Assembly: GCA_963785255.1 (NCBI GenBank)
Contig: CAWAUR010000015.1
Span: 372,001 to 436,000, forward strand
Direction of reading: 5' to 3'
Length of the DNA: 64,000 nt
Source of the DNA: Bog-159 sp963785255
GTDB lineage: Bacteria > Acidobacteriota > Terriglobia > Bryobacterales > Bryobacteraceae
Positions 27,513 to 36,435 of the stretch are shown here, in pieces; positions within the stretch are counted from its first letter, which is position 1, and the number at the start of each line of letters is the position of its first letter. Made by a program: the position numbers and the translations under genes. The notes below the pieces were generated by a model, which worked only from the letters and a program-made list of their open reading frames with translations, did not search any database and had not been told where the DNA came from.

Positions 27513-27664
27513 ATGACGCTGGCGGCGGTGGCCTTGACGATCGGGTTACTCGGCGCGGTGGCGTGGTGGCGACATTCCTGGCGCTGATCGCGGCGCTGGC
27601 GAGCTGGATACCGGCGCGGCGGGCGGCCCAGGCGGATCGAATGGAGTGCCTGCGCGTGGAGTAA
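27513..27664 (+). pseudogene. ADOP/MacB-type ABC permease C-terminal remnant
   Basis: One frame starts MTLAAVALTIGLLGAVAWW; a second, shifted frame gives FLALIAALASWIPARRAAQA then DRMECLRVE and stop. Together they match the last helix and the PARRAARxDPMxALRxE tail of FtsX-like permeases of the acidobacterial ADOP family. The frameshift lies near 27550-27580. Everything N-terminal is missing. Confidence 0.7.
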
Positions 27665-27674
27665 GACGGGACCG

Positions 27675-28613
27675 CTACATCTTCATCAGCCGGATGCTGC
27701 CGTTCGACGTATTCAAATCGATCTCCGGGCCGCCCGCGCCAATCTTGCCCGCTAAATGATGCTTATCGAGCGTGCCCTGCGTGGCCACCTCGAATTCGGT
27801 CTCGATGGATGAATTGCTGGCGTGCGCCGTCAGGTTCGCCCCCAGGCCGCTGGGCAGGTGCAGCGTAATCCCGCCGTTCGAGGTGGTGGCCCGAATGTCA
27901 TTCTGATCCACCGCCTGCATGGTCAGCTCGATGGCACCGTTGGAGGTTTCCAGCTTCACCGGTCGCCCGGCTGCGGGTTTCACCAACTGCACGTTAATGC
28001 CGCCATTCGAAGTATCGGCCTCCAGCGAGCCGCGCACCTCTTCAGCGCGCACGCGCCCGTTGGTGGTGTGCAGCGACGCGCCGCCATCCAGATTCTGCAC
28101 CTCGATGTTGCCGTTGGAAGTCTCCACATCCAGGCTGCCGCGAAGGTTTTCCGCACGCACCCCGCCATTGGAGGTCTTCAGCCGCGCCGCACCTTCTACA
28201 TCCAGCGCATGGATCGCACCGTTCGAGCTGGCGATACGTTCCAGTTGCGTGCGCCGCGGAACCTTGATGATATATTTCGCGCCCATGTTGCCACGGCGTT
28301 CGGAAGGCCGCACCGTCCGGATGTGCACGGAGTCCGCCGTGTGATCGATCTCGATCTTCAGCAGGTCGCGAAGCTCGGCCGTGCGCGCGTACTTGGTGCC
28401 GCTGATATCAATAGTGTTCTGGTCCCAACCGGAAATCTCAATGGAGCCGTTGGCATTCTCCACCGTGAGCCGCCCGCCCGCCTGGAGCGGATAACTGTAG
28501 TGAAAATCCTGGGTGTAGCGCTCCGAGCCGCCGATGTCGAGGTCGTCAATGTCGCATCCAACGGTTGAAAGCAGGCCGGCAGCCAGGGCCGTAACAAGAA
28601 CGTGCGTCCGCAT
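27675..28613 (-). CDS. DUF4097-type secreted beta-helix lipoprotein
   Basis: 312 aa from the ATG at 28613, preceded by GAGG at 7-nt spacing (an in-frame ATG lies 12 nt upstream). The signal is MRTHVLVTALAAGLLSTVGC with a lipobox. The mature part is a series of short strands with the phrase TSNG at 20-25 residue intervals (KTSNGGV, ETSNGNI, DTSNGGI, ETSNGAI, TTSNGGI, NTSNGSI), the mark of a right-handed beta-helix of the DUF4097/DUF4098 type. It sits at the cell surface or in the periplasm. Such proteins are often linked to envelope-stress regulators, but none is adjacent here. Confidence 0.82.
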   Translation of the reverse strand: MRTHVLVTALAAGLLSTVGCDIDDLDIGGSERYTQDFHYSYPLQAGGRLTVENANGSIEISGWDQNTIDISGTKYARTAELRDLLKIEIDHTADSVHIRTVRPSERRGNMGAKYIIKVPRRTQLERIASSNGAIHALDVEGAARLKTSNGGVRAENLRGSLDVETSNGNIEVQNLDGGASLHTTNGRVRAEEVRGSLEADTSNGGINVQLVKPAAGRPVKLETSNGAIELTMQAVDQNDIRATTSNGGITLHLPSGLGANLTAHASNSSIETEFEVATQGTLDKHHLAGKIGAGGPEIDLNTSNGSIRLMKM

Positions 28614-28739
28614 AGTGAACCTCATGGAAACTAATACGATAATAAACGAGAGATCGTTCCGGGAAATAGGGCCAAAAGCACCAGCCACAATTCTGGCATC
28701 CCAGCACATACCTTCGTGGCCGTAGGGGTAGAATGAGAG

Positions 28740-29273
28740 TTGGTCGATCGGAATCGGTTCACGCCGCAGGAGTTTGAATACGATTTTGAACGCGACAAGC
28801 TTCACGAGCATCGGGTCACATTTGAGGAAGCTGTGGAGTGCTTCTTTGAAGACCACGAGATCCGGCGCAACAAAAGATATCGCGACCGCTTCCAATTGAT
28901 CGGCAGGACAATCGGCGGCAGAAGACTGAAAATCGTCTTCCAGCTTAAACCGGGGCGCAATCCGCATCATTACAGGTTGGCCATTATAGATATGCCGAAA
29001 ACAAAACCAGACGCAGCACTCGACCAAGAATCCATCGATACTTTCGTCGCGTCTCAAGCGAGTGACGACTCGGCTTGGGGGCCCCCCGTTAGGGTCAGCC
29101 GTTCCCAGCCCGCAGCGGTATCGTTGCCAGGCGAACTGGCCGCGCGGGCGGCGTTCCTTGCTAAACTCCATCGCGCGACAGGCATTGACCAGTGGATAGA
29201 GCGTGTTGTGCGCGAGAGAGTGGAGCTTGAGGAGTCCGCCTTCGCGGAGGCGAAAAGGCGGCTTGCGTCATGA
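28740..29273 (+). CDS. BrnT-like toxin fused in frame to an antitoxin-like domain
   Basis: 177 aa from TTG (no in-frame ATG; GGGG upstream). Residues ~12-82 resemble the BrnT ribonuclease toxin: FEYDFERDKLHEHRVTFEEA, then RDRFQLIGRTIGGRRLKIVF. Residue 85 is a Met (28992) that opens MPKTKPDAALDQESIDTF, the usual kind of start for the partner antitoxin. The C-terminus (LPGELAARAAFLAKLHRATG, then IDQWIERVVRERVELEESAF) resembles a ribbon-helix-helix or CopG-type antitoxin. In normal brnTA loci the two genes are separate. Here there is no stop between them. A separate antitoxin may still be made from 28992. It is adjacent to hicAB. Confidence 0.6.
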   Translation: MVDRNRFTPQEFEYDFERDKLHEHRVTFEEAVECFFEDHEIRRNKRYRDRFQLIGRTIGGRRLKIVFQLKPGRNPHHYRLAIIDMPKTKPDAALDQESIDTFVASQASDDSAWGPPVRVSRSQPAAVSLPGELAARAAFLAKLHRATGIDQWIERVVRERVELEESAFAEAKRRLAS

Positions 29274-29285
29274 AGGCGTCCGGAC

Positions 29286-29325
29286 AAAGCCACTAACCGC
29301 CAGCCACCGCCCACCAGCCATGGCG
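29286..29325. repeat. CCACCAGCCA-type low-complexity element
   Basis: CCACTAACCGCCAGCCACCG followed by CCCACCAGCCATGG. It resembles CCACTAACCACTAACCACCG at 60357. It supplies the last codons and stop of hicA. Confidence 0.6.
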
Positions 29326-29466
29326 CAGGTTGGCGATTTCAGAGTGTCGGGGAACCGCTTCGCAGTGACCGGTTTGTGGGTTCTCCCAAAGGCTGTGTTC
29401 TTTGCCTTCGCGCCGCTGAACGCAACCATAACGGCGAAGGTGCCTGAGAAGCCCTTCGCGTTTCAT
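29293..29466 (-). CDS. hicA: HicA-like mRNA interferase, C-terminally altered
   Basis: 57 aa beginning MKREGLLRHLRRYGCVQRRE, then EHSLWENPQTGHCEAVPRHS. This is the double-stranded RNA-binding-like HicA fold with its catalytic His (GKEHSLW). Family members usually continue after VPRHxEI with about 15 more residues ending xICKxLGI. Here the sequence turns into ANLRHGWWAVAGG, encoded by the CCACCAGCCA-type repeat, so the tail is replaced. The start overlaps the hicB stop (ATGA). It may be a weakened or dead toxin. Confidence 0.72.
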   Translation of the reverse strand: MKREGLLRHLRRYGCVQRREGKEHSLWENPQTGHCEAVPRHSEIANLRHGWWAVAGG

Positions 29467-29678
29467 CCAACAATCACTGGCTCCTGCCTGGCGTCCGGCG
29501 GTAAGGCGCGTAGAGATTCTTCGCGCCTGTGTTCTAGAATGAGCGCAATAGCCGCGCGCAAGTTCGCCAGGCATTCTTCTTCCGTTTTTCCTTGCCCGTT
29601 CGCGCCTGGCACCTCGGCGCAGTATGCCACGAACCAAGGTCCATCCTGCTCGACGATTGCGGTGAACTCGTTGCGCAT
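29463..29678 (-). CDS. hicB: HicB-family antitoxin
   Basis: 71 aa: MRNEFTAIVEQDGPWFVAYC, then AEVPGANGQGKTEEECLANL, AAIALILEHRREESLRALPP. This is the HicB RNase-H-like fold that sequesters HicA. It lacks a DNA-binding domain, as is usual for short HicB proteins. The gene order hicB-hicA with a 4-bp overlap means antitoxin is made first. Confidence 0.88.
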   Translation of the reverse strand: MRNEFTAIVEQDGPWFVAYCAEVPGANGQGKTEEECLANLRAAIALILEHRREESLRALPPDARQEPVIVG

Positions 29679-29972
29679 GACTGTATTCTACCTGAACGCA
29701 GGGCGCGATTTGCAGGAGCGTTTGGCCTTCTCAACCATCGCGACGGAATGGCGACGACATTCCCTCAACACGACCCGGCAAACGACTACCAGCACCGCAC
29801 GAGCCAATTCGAATGGCTGCATTGCGAGCACGGGACGATAAACGCCTCTGGTGCCGTTCCTCACCTGATACCGCGCCAGGCATCATCGGCGCGCTGACCT
29901 GAATCCATGGAAGCCTGACCGGCATCCACCAACAAGCAGTAAAAGTTTTGCTGTAGTGACAAGGAGCAAGCC
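29679..29972. other. Intergenic region between hicB and an NmrA-like gene
   Basis: About 290 bp between divergent genes, likely holding both promoters. No supportable gene seen. GGAG (29961-29964) precedes the plus-strand start at 29973. Confidence 0.4.
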
Positions 29973-30875
29973 ATGTACGTAATTACAGGCGCCACCGGTA
30001 ACACCGGGGGCGCGATCGCAGAGAGATTGCTCGCCCAGCGAGCGAAAGTGCGCGTGGTCGGCCGCGACCGGGAGCGGCTGGAGCGATTTACGCAGAAGGG
30101 TGCGGAACCGTTCATCGCCGATGTGGCCGATGTGGGCGCGCTCACAAAAGCGTTTGCCGGCGCAAAAGCCGTGTACGCGATGATCCCCCCGAATATTGCG
30201 TCCCCGGACGTTCGCGGCTACCAGGAGAGTGTAAGCGATGCCTTGCGCGCCGCGATCGAGAAAAACGGGCTAAAGTACGCCGTGGTTCTAAGCAGCATCG
30301 GCGCGGACAAGCCGCAGGGAACGGGTCCCGTGGTCGGGCTGCACAATCTTGAAAAGAAACTCGAAGGAATTTCCGGGTTAAATGCCCTCTTCCTGCGTCC
30401 CGGTTATTTCATGGAAAACCTTCTGCCCCAGGCTGGCGTGATCAGGTCGATGGGGAGTATGGCCGGCCCAGTCAAAGAGGACTTGCCCTTGCCCATGATC
30501 GCCTCACGCGATATCGGCGCTTTCGCGGCCGAAGCCCTATTGAAATTGAACTTCGCCGGCAAAAGCACGCATGAACTGCAAGGCCCTCGAGACGTCACTT
30601 ACACTGAAGCGGCGAAGATCGTGGGCTCCGCGATTGGCAAGCCCGACCTTACCTATAAGTTCGCGCCCGCGGCGCAGCTAAAGCCCGTGCTGGTGCAGAT
30701 GGGGATGTCGTCCAACATGGCAGACGGGTTGCTGGAGATGGCCGATGCGCTCAATTCCGGTTATATGAAAATGCAGCAACCGCGCTCTCCAGCGACTACC
30801 ACGCCGACTACTCTGGAGACTTTCGTAGCCGAAGTCTTCTTGCCGGCGTATCGCGGAAAAGCTTCGGGCGCGTAG
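29973..30875 (+). CDS. NmrA-like NAD(P)-binding protein
   Basis: 300 aa. An atypical short-chain dehydrogenase fold: the nucleotide loop is YVITGATGNTGGAIAERLL (GxxGxxG), followed by VRVVGRDRERLERFTQKGAE and the acidic strand FIADVADVGALTKAFAG. The usual YxxxK catalytic pair is not evident, as in NmrA/HSCARG regulators and NAD(P)H:quinone oxidoreductase-type proteins. LRPGYFMENLLPQAG is a family landmark. It is probably a redox sensor or quinone reductase. GGAG precedes the ATG at 9 nt. Confidence 0.85.
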   Translation: MYVITGATGNTGGAIAERLLAQRAKVRVVGRDRERLERFTQKGAEPFIADVADVGALTKAFAGAKAVYAMIPPNIASPDVRGYQESVSDALRAAIEKNGLKYAVVLSSIGADKPQGTGPVVGLHNLEKKLEGISGLNALFLRPGYFMENLLPQAGVIRSMGSMAGPVKEDLPLPMIASRDIGAFAAEALLKLNFAGKSTHELQGPRDVTYTEAAKIVGSAIGKPDLTYKFAPAAQLKPVLVQMGMSSNMADGLLEMADALNSGYMKMQQPRSPATTTPTTLETFVAEVFLPAYRGKASGA

Positions 30876-30884
30876 GCATCGGTG

Positions 30885-31901
30885 TTACCGGTGAGTCCGC
30901 CCGTCTGCGGCGATTCTTAGCGCTTCGTCGTATGGTGCTTGCCGGGTGTTGTGTAAGAACCGTTCCCAATGAACCTTGCCATAGACGGTCTTCATGGGGC
31001 TATCCGCAAGGTTGACCTCACCCGACCAGATACGCCGATTAAAGCCCGTGAATTCGGGCACGCTCTCACTCCAATCTATGGGCGTGCCCGACGAACTTAG
31101 CAAGAGGAAAGCCATGGCGTAGAACATGTGGGCGATCTGCTGCATGAGAAAGAATCGGGCCAGTTGGTACGGATGGGGCGGTTGTCCAAAATACTTCTGA
31201 AGAAACTCCCGCTCCTCCGCGTCATTGGCGACGACTAAGTTCGCAACCACCGCCAGGTCGGCATACCGATCGTTCAAGAAAGCAGCTTCCCAATCCACTA
31301 GCCACACGCGGTTTCCATCGAAAAGGATGTTATCCGGCTTGAATAAGTCGTTGTGACTCGATACCATGTCCGAATCCTCGTGCGGGTAAGCCGCGGCCAC
31401 CTGTGCGTACCGGGTGAACAGTTCTTCGCTTTCGCCTTTGGGGAGAATGTCGGCGGCCTGAATCCTCTGGATGAATCCGTCCACGGCAGCCCCTTTGGTC
31501 ATCAGGAACATGCATGAGGTGTTGATATGGTTTGGCACTCCGGGAAACGGCGGCAGTGCGTGGAGCCTACGCAGCGCAGCCGGTATCCGGGCCAGCGCGT
31601 CCGTTACTGGAAAGGGTACAGTCTCCACAAAGTCAGTGATGGAAACCCGATCTTCTATGTTGGTGTACCAGACACGCGGCGCCAGACCTGCTTCAGCCGC
31701 CGCGTGCATGCATGTGTAGTGGCGCGCCGGATCCTTCGTGCGCGTGCTGATCTTCAATAGGAATGGAGATCCACGCACCACGATGCGATAGACGAGGGAC
31801 GCGGCGAGATCCTTAATCATGCGGATGTCTTCGAACTCTGTTACCCCGAATGCTTCGCGCAGGCCGCGAGTCACTGCCGCGCTCTTTTCTGGCGGAATCA
31901 T
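30885..31901 (-). CDS. Aminoglycoside/choline phosphotransferase-family kinase
   Basis: 338 aa with the protein-kinase-like fold of the APH/choline kinase superfamily. Motifs: LLKISTRTKDPARHY (ATP-site Lys), the catalytic loop SHNDLFKPDNILFDG, and the Mg-binding VWLVDWEAAFLNDRYADLA. The lengths of the inserts and the SHNDL loop favour choline or small-alcohol kinases over antibiotic resistance enzymes. The substrate is uncertain. It is convergent with the NmrA-like gene, with 9 bp between stops. Confidence 0.85.
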   Translation of the reverse strand: MIPPEKSAAVTRGLREAFGVTEFEDIRMIKDLAASLVYRIVVRGSPFLLKISTRTKDPARHYTCMHAAAEAGLAPRVWYTNIEDRVSITDFVETVPFPVTDALARIPAALRRLHALPPFPGVPNHINTSCMFLMTKGAAVDGFIQRIQAADILPKGESEELFTRYAQVAAAYPHEDSDMVSSHNDLFKPDNILFDGNRVWLVDWEAAFLNDRYADLAVVANLVVANDAEEREFLQKYFGQPPHPYQLARFFLMQQIAHMFYAMAFLLLSSSGTPIDWSESVPEFTGFNRRIWSGEVNLADSPMKTVYGKVHWERFLHNTRQAPYDEALRIAADGRTHR

Positions 31902-32066
31902 AAAGTGCTTCGTCTATCGATTCTACGTGAGTTTTCCGCAAGCTTGCACGACTCCCGTCGGCAGTAGCGGCTGCTAAAGCTCCGTCTTGCACCTCGCGAT
32001 GCTACGCTGCGTGACCGGATGTCCCTGGGAATCGTCTAGCAGGTTGCGGAAAAAGGTGTTCGGGGG

Positions 32067-32152
32067 ACCGCTCCCTGACGGTCGCGGCTCGGTAAGTTGC
32101 TGTAAGTACTAGGACCGGCTTCTGAGCCGCGCGCGTAAGCAAGCGGTTCCGG
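32067..32152. repeat. Dispersed inverted repeat family A, copy 2
   Basis: Left arm starts ACCGCTCCCTGACGGTCGCG (32067); right arm GAGCCGCGCGCGTAAGCAAG then CGGT (32124-32147). Arms are less perfect than in copy 1. The left flank is CTAGCAGGTTGCGGAAAAAG, a phrase that may be an old insertion-sequence end. Confidence 0.7.
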
Positions 32153-32172
32153 CTGCTACGCAATCCTAGATC

Positions 32173-32382
32173 ATGGCGGAAACCGTGGAAGTGGTGCACA
32201 ACGACGACACTTCCATGCGGGTGCTGTCGCTGGACCTGGATGTGGGCATTGTCCCGGAACCGGTCGCGGAATCCATCTGCGCTACTGCGATAGCGGCCAG
32301 TTGCTTCTCCATATGCGGGCCAAAGCAGGCACACGGATCGAGGCGACCGCGAGACCGGCAGCCAAGTTCCGCACGTAGTTAA
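32173..32382 (+). pseudogene. IS66-type transposase remnant
   Basis: A frame starting MAETVEVVHNDDTSMRVLSL resembles the HNDDTxMRxL segment around the catalytic Asp of IS66-family transposases. After this it loses similarity within a few residues, and nothing N- or C-terminal is found. No inverted repeats or accessory orf1/orf2 are present. It is a short relic next to a family A repeat. Confidence 0.5.
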
Positions 32383-32630
32383 CGATAGATAGCGCCACAA
32401 GTGACCGCCAGTGGGTGATATGCGCCACCGGATTGCGTCAAAAGGCATCGCGCACGCACCCAGCGAGCCGGCTGCTGGAAGCGGTCGCTTAACCGTTGAA
32501 TTTGCAGAATATCTCTTAAAGAAATTCGGCAATGCCCAAAATGGCGCGGCAATTGCATAAGAAGGGTACCCAAAAAAAAGGGAGAATATTTGAAGTGTAT
32601 AGGGTCTAAATAGCTTCAGAGTAACAGATA
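32383..32630. other. Leader region of first fibronectin-III gene
   Basis: About 250 bp, AT-richer toward the 3' end, with AAAAAAAAGGGAG at 32571-32583. Shares the phrase TTAACCGTT (32488-32496) with the leader of the second fn3 gene (36178-36186 and 36212-36220). No gene seen. Confidence 0.4.
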
Positions 32631-35600
32631 ATGAAACCTGAAGATATGCTTACTTCCAGCGCGAGAACGGCTTTTTGTGCGATAGCCATTGTGGGAGCAA
32701 CCTTCTGCGCCAGCCTTCTGGCCGGCCAGGCTGTTCCTCCTTCGGCTCCCACCGGTTTAGCCGCGACGCCGACATCCACCACCAACGTAAGTCTGTCTTG
32801 GAGCGCCGCCGTTCCCGGCACCTACGCTGTTTCGAACTACCACGTCTATCGGGGCCCATCGGCCTCTTCCTTGACCCAACTTATCGTTGTCAAGAACACC
32901 TCCTATACAGACCAGTCTGCCAGCGCGGGCGCCACTTTTTATTACGCCGTGGCCGCCGCCGATACGCAGGGAAATCTCTCGCCCGAATCCTCGGCCGCGG
33001 CGGTCACCATGCCGCAGCCGCCGTCGGCGCCTAGCGGAGTGACGGCAACGCCGGCTTCGACCTCGGCGGCGGCAGTCTCATGGAATGCGGCTTCGAGCGG
33101 CGGTTTGCCGATTACTTACTATCAGGTATTTCGCGGAAATTCGCCTTTAACCCTCTCCAAAATTGCCACCGTTACGCAAACCGGATATACCGACAGAACG
33201 TTAGCAGCCGGAACCACCTATTACTATGGGGTAGAGGCGCAGGATTCCGGACAGGACCTCTCGGCCATGTCCGCTACCGCGGCGGTCACGTCATATTTGC
33301 CGCCGTCCACGCCCACCGGATTCGCGGCATCCGCAACCTCCGTAAACAACGCCAGCCTGAGTTGGAACGCATCCACCAGCGGCGGCTTGCCCGTGAATTG
33401 GTATTTGATTTTCCGCGGCAATTCCCCATCGAACCTCAGCCAGTTGGCCACCGTGACAAAAACGTCGTACACGGACACGTCGATGAACCCCGGAAGCACC
33501 TATTACTATGGCGTACAGGCCAAGGACCCGGCGGGGGATGTATCGTCGCTGTCTCCAACGGTTGCCATTACGGCTCCGCAGTTGCCCGCAGCGCCCACCG
33601 GCCTCAGCGCCTCGGCCAACTCCGCCACCAATGCCGGCCTGAACTGGAACGCGTCGGCCAGCGGCGGCCTGCCGGTAAACTGGTATCTGGTTTTCCGCGG
33701 CAGTTCGCGGTCGAATCTTACCCAGATCGCCATCACGACCCAAACCTCTTACACAGACACGTCGATGAACGCCGGAAGCACCTATTACTATGGCGTACAG
33801 GCCAAGGACTCAGGTGGCGACACTTCAGCGATGTCTTCGTTGGTGACGGTTACGGCGCCCCAGCCGCCGTCCGCCCCGACAGGCTTATCCGCGACCGCCA
33901 CTTCCGCCACCATGGCCAGCGTGACCTGGAACGTAGCGGCCAGCGGCGGCTTGCCGGTGAACTGGTATACGATCTTTCGCGGGAGTTCCTCTTCCAACCT
34001 CACGCAGATCGGGATCGTCGCGCAGACATCCTACACGGATACATCCGCGAACCCCGGCACTACTTACTACTACGGCGTGGAGGCAAAAGACTCCGGTGGC
34101 GATAACTCTGTCATGTCGACCGTCGTGAGTATGACGACCTACAATCTGCCGTCGGCTCCCACCGGCTTGGCCGGCGCGGCCGCGTCCAGCATAGCGCCTG
34201 GAGCCCCGCAAGTCTCCTATACCATCAACTTGTCCTGGAATCCTGCAACGAGCGGCGGCCTGCCGATTTCGTTTTACCGTGTGTTCCGTGGCAACTCACC
34301 ATCGAATCTCTCCCAGGTTGCCGCGGACGGGCAGAACGCGTATACGGATAGCTCGGTAAGCGCCGGCGCCACCTACTATTACGCTATCGAGGCCGGCGAT
34401 ACCGCGAACGATATCTCTCCGATGTCCGGCGCCGTTTCCGTAACTGCTCTGGGAGGCCAGGCTCCCGGCGAGCTGTTCAACATTCTTCCCGCCAACATCA
34501 ATAGTTTCACCCCGACGCAGTCCAACCTGCCTGGATTGCCTTCCGTCCAGACGCCATCCGGCCCCTTGCCGGCGGTAGGCTACCAGGGCGGCATGGTTAT
34601 CAATGGACAGGCCCTTTATTTCCCCTGGCAGGTTCCCGACGGCGGCGGCAGCAGTTGGACACAGCATGTGGCCGACGGAATTCCGCATACCGTCATGTTG
34701 GCTTACAACGCTACGCAGGGCATCAACGGCTATGCCAATGCCGCCAATTGGACGTATTTCGATCTGAGCACGCTCAACTGGTATTCCAAAGGCGGGATCC
34801 AGGGAGACAACCCTCTGCCAAACCTGCCGGCCGGGTTTCTGGGAGCCGCGGTCGTCAATAACATGGTGTACTTGACGCCCAAAGGCGGCAACGCGGGGCC
34901 CGATGGCGGCGGCGGACCCTATCCGGTGTTCGTGCAATACAACTCACTCAAAGCTCTGACCAATCCCAACGCGTATCAGACCTTCGTGCCTCCGCCGATG
35001 GGCACCACTATGGGATACACATACGGCTGGTGCACCGCCGTATTTGACGGGCGGTTCGTTTACTATGCACCGCTTGCCAACCAGGTGACCGGTAATAGCG
35101 GCAACATTTTCCGCTACGACACCACGCAGCCGTTCAGCAACCTGAACACCGGTGGCGTCACTTCAGCTTGGGAGAACTTCGACATGTTCATCGGACCGGG
35201 CAGCCCGAATGGAATTTCCGCCAGTGCGGAAGGATTTCAGGCTGTAGTGTACGATGGCTACCGCTACATCTATTACATCCCGTTCCAACAGAACGTGATC
35301 GTTCGTTATGACACCTGGAATGGTGGAACCCAGCCGGATCCGACGGGGTTCACTATTGCCAGTAACTATGTGACCTTCGATCCGACCCAGTTAGGCACCA
35401 GCGGTTATCCCGCGGTCAACGGCCAGGGCGTCACGGCCAACCTTTCGGGATTCACAGGCGCCACGGTGGTTTGGGACGCGGCCAACCAGAATGAGTATCT
35501 CTACCTGGTGCCGTGGGCCACCTATCCGGATAACGCGACGAATCCGGTTTTGCAGACGACCGCGGCGCGAGTCCGCATCGGCAGAATGCGCGGCTCGTCC

Positions 35601-36017
35601 TGGAACGCGGTAGACATCACCTCCACGGCGACGTCGCCCGAGAATTCCACGCCCAATTGGGAAATGTTCGACCTGAGCCTGCTGACCCAGAATGCGGCAT
35701 GGCCGACTTCCTGGCCAACCTTGCAGAACACGCCCAGTTTCACCGGGTTGAGCGACCTTGCCGGATACCAGGCGGCCATCGCCGTTACGAATAATTCGAC
35801 CGAAAGCTTCGCGCCGCGCGTGCTGTTTGTGCCGGATACTTCCGGGTACCTGGTGGAGCACGACGTCGCGCATGACTTGTTCGACCCGACCGGCTGGTAT
35901 GTCATGGAAATCCCAAACACTTACAGCAGCGGGACGATGGGCGGCGGATACGACGCGCCAAACGCCATCCTTTATCCGTCGTCGCCGAACGCGCCGTTAT
36001 TTGCGTTCCAGTTCTGA
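32631..36017 (+). CDS. Giant secreted fibronectin type III repeat protein (6 repeats)
   Basis: 1128 aa with a signal peptide (AFCAIAIVGATFCASLLAGQ). Six fn3 repeats of ~91 residues follow, each starting PPSAPTGLxA or similar, with SLSWNAxxSGGLPVxWYxIFRG and YTDTSxxxGxTYYYGVxAKD. From about residue 610 comes a ~520-residue domain with no clear family. It has WCTAVFDGRFVYYAPL, IFRYDTTQPFSN, FQAVVYDGYRYIYYIP and RYDTWNGGT, which resemble blades of a beta-propeller. It lacks a sorting signal or membrane anchor and is probably an extracellular or surface protein. The closest relative is the next gene. Confidence 0.82.
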   Translation: MKPEDMLTSSARTAFCAIAIVGATFCASLLAGQAVPPSAPTGLAATPTSTTNVSLSWSAAVPGTYAVSNYHVYRGPSASSLTQLIVVKNTSYTDQSASAGATFYYAVAAADTQGNLSPESSAAAVTMPQPPSAPSGVTATPASTSAAAVSWNAASSGGLPITYYQVFRGNSPLTLSKIATVTQTGYTDRTLAAGTTYYYGVEAQDSGQDLSAMSATAAVTSYLPPSTPTGFAASATSVNNASLSWNASTSGGLPVNWYLIFRGNSPSNLSQLATVTKTSYTDTSMNPGSTYYYGVQAKDPAGDVSSLSPTVAITAPQLPAAPTGLSASANSATNAGLNWNASASGGLPVNWYLVFRGSSRSNLTQIAITTQTSYTDTSMNAGSTYYYGVQAKDSGGDTSAMSSLVTVTAPQPPSAPTGLSATATSATMASVTWNVAASGGLPVNWYTIFRGSSSSNLTQIGIVAQTSYTDTSANPGTTYYYGVEAKDSGGDNSVMSTVVSMTTYNLPSAPTGLAGAAASSIAPGAPQVSYTINLSWNPATSGGLPISFYRVFRGNSPSNLSQVAADGQNAYTDSSVSAGATYYYAIEAGDTANDISPMSGAVSVTALGGQAPGELFNILPANINSFTPTQSNLPGLPSVQTPSGPLPAVGYQGGMVINGQALYFPWQVPDGGGSSWTQHVADGIPHTVMLAYNATQGINGYANAANWTYFDLSTLNWYSKGGIQGDNPLPNLPAGFLGAAVVNNMVYLTPKGGNAGPDGGGGPYPVFVQYNSLKALTNPNAYQTFVPPPMGTTMGYTYGWCTAVFDGRFVYYAPLANQVTGNSGNIFRYDTTQPFSNLNTGGVTSAWENFDMFIGPGSPNGISASAEGFQAVVYDGYRYIYYIPFQQNVIVRYDTWNGGTQPDPTGFTIASNYVTFDPTQLGTSGYPAVNGQGVTANLSGFTGATVVWDAANQNEYLYLVPWATYPDNATNPVLQTTAARVRIGRMRGSSWNAVDITSTATSPENSTPNWEMFDLSLLTQNAAWPTSWPTLQNTPSFTGLSDLAGYQAAIAVTNNSTESFAPRVLFVPDTSGYLVEHDVAHDLFDPTGWYVMEIPNTYSSGTMGGGYDAPNAILYPSSPNAPLFAFQF

Positions 36018-36060
36018 ATTTCTCCCGCTGGTTGGTGCGGCGGCCATAACGGAATAACCG

Positions 36061-36116
36061 ACGGTCGCGTACGTAGGGTCACGGCCTGCCAAGGCCCGCC
36101 CGGCGTGCGCGACCGT
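36061..36116 (+). terminator. Hairpin after first fibronectin-III gene
   Basis: Nine-bp arms ACGGTCGCG (36061-36069) and CGCGACCGT (36108-36116), followed by TGATTTCGTTTC. The same structure follows the second fn3 gene, so it was duplicated with it. Confidence 0.5.
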
Positions 36117-36435
36117 TGATTTCGTTTCACTCCACCTCGCGACGCATGCGGAGAATCTCTTTAAAATCCTGCCGTATTAACCGTTAATTTACGGTCAAGT
36201 CCCCGGGTATTAACCGTTGCACTAACTTCGCCATATTGACTAACCAATGGAATCAGTATTCAGACAATTACCAAGAGACCACCCATCGTTAGCACGGTGC
36301 AGCCAAAGCCATTTGCGCCATGGTGGGCCGATTGCGTAGCCGCTAAAAGAATGAGTTATTACTGATCGCAGCGCGTCTATTAGTAACTTCAGTAAGTGGA
36401 TAAACAAGCTCTAATATATGCGACACTAGCCACTA
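36117..36435. other. Leader region of second fibronectin-III gene
   Basis: About 320 bp. Contains ATTAACCGTT twice (36177-36186 and 36211-36220). The final stretch before the gene is AT-rich. No gene or known riboswitch is recognised. Confidence 0.4.

Noticed and set aside
29731..29925. 64-codon minus-strand frame upstream of hicB
   Set aside because: No recognisable motif and no ribosome site; it overlaps the likely promoter region.
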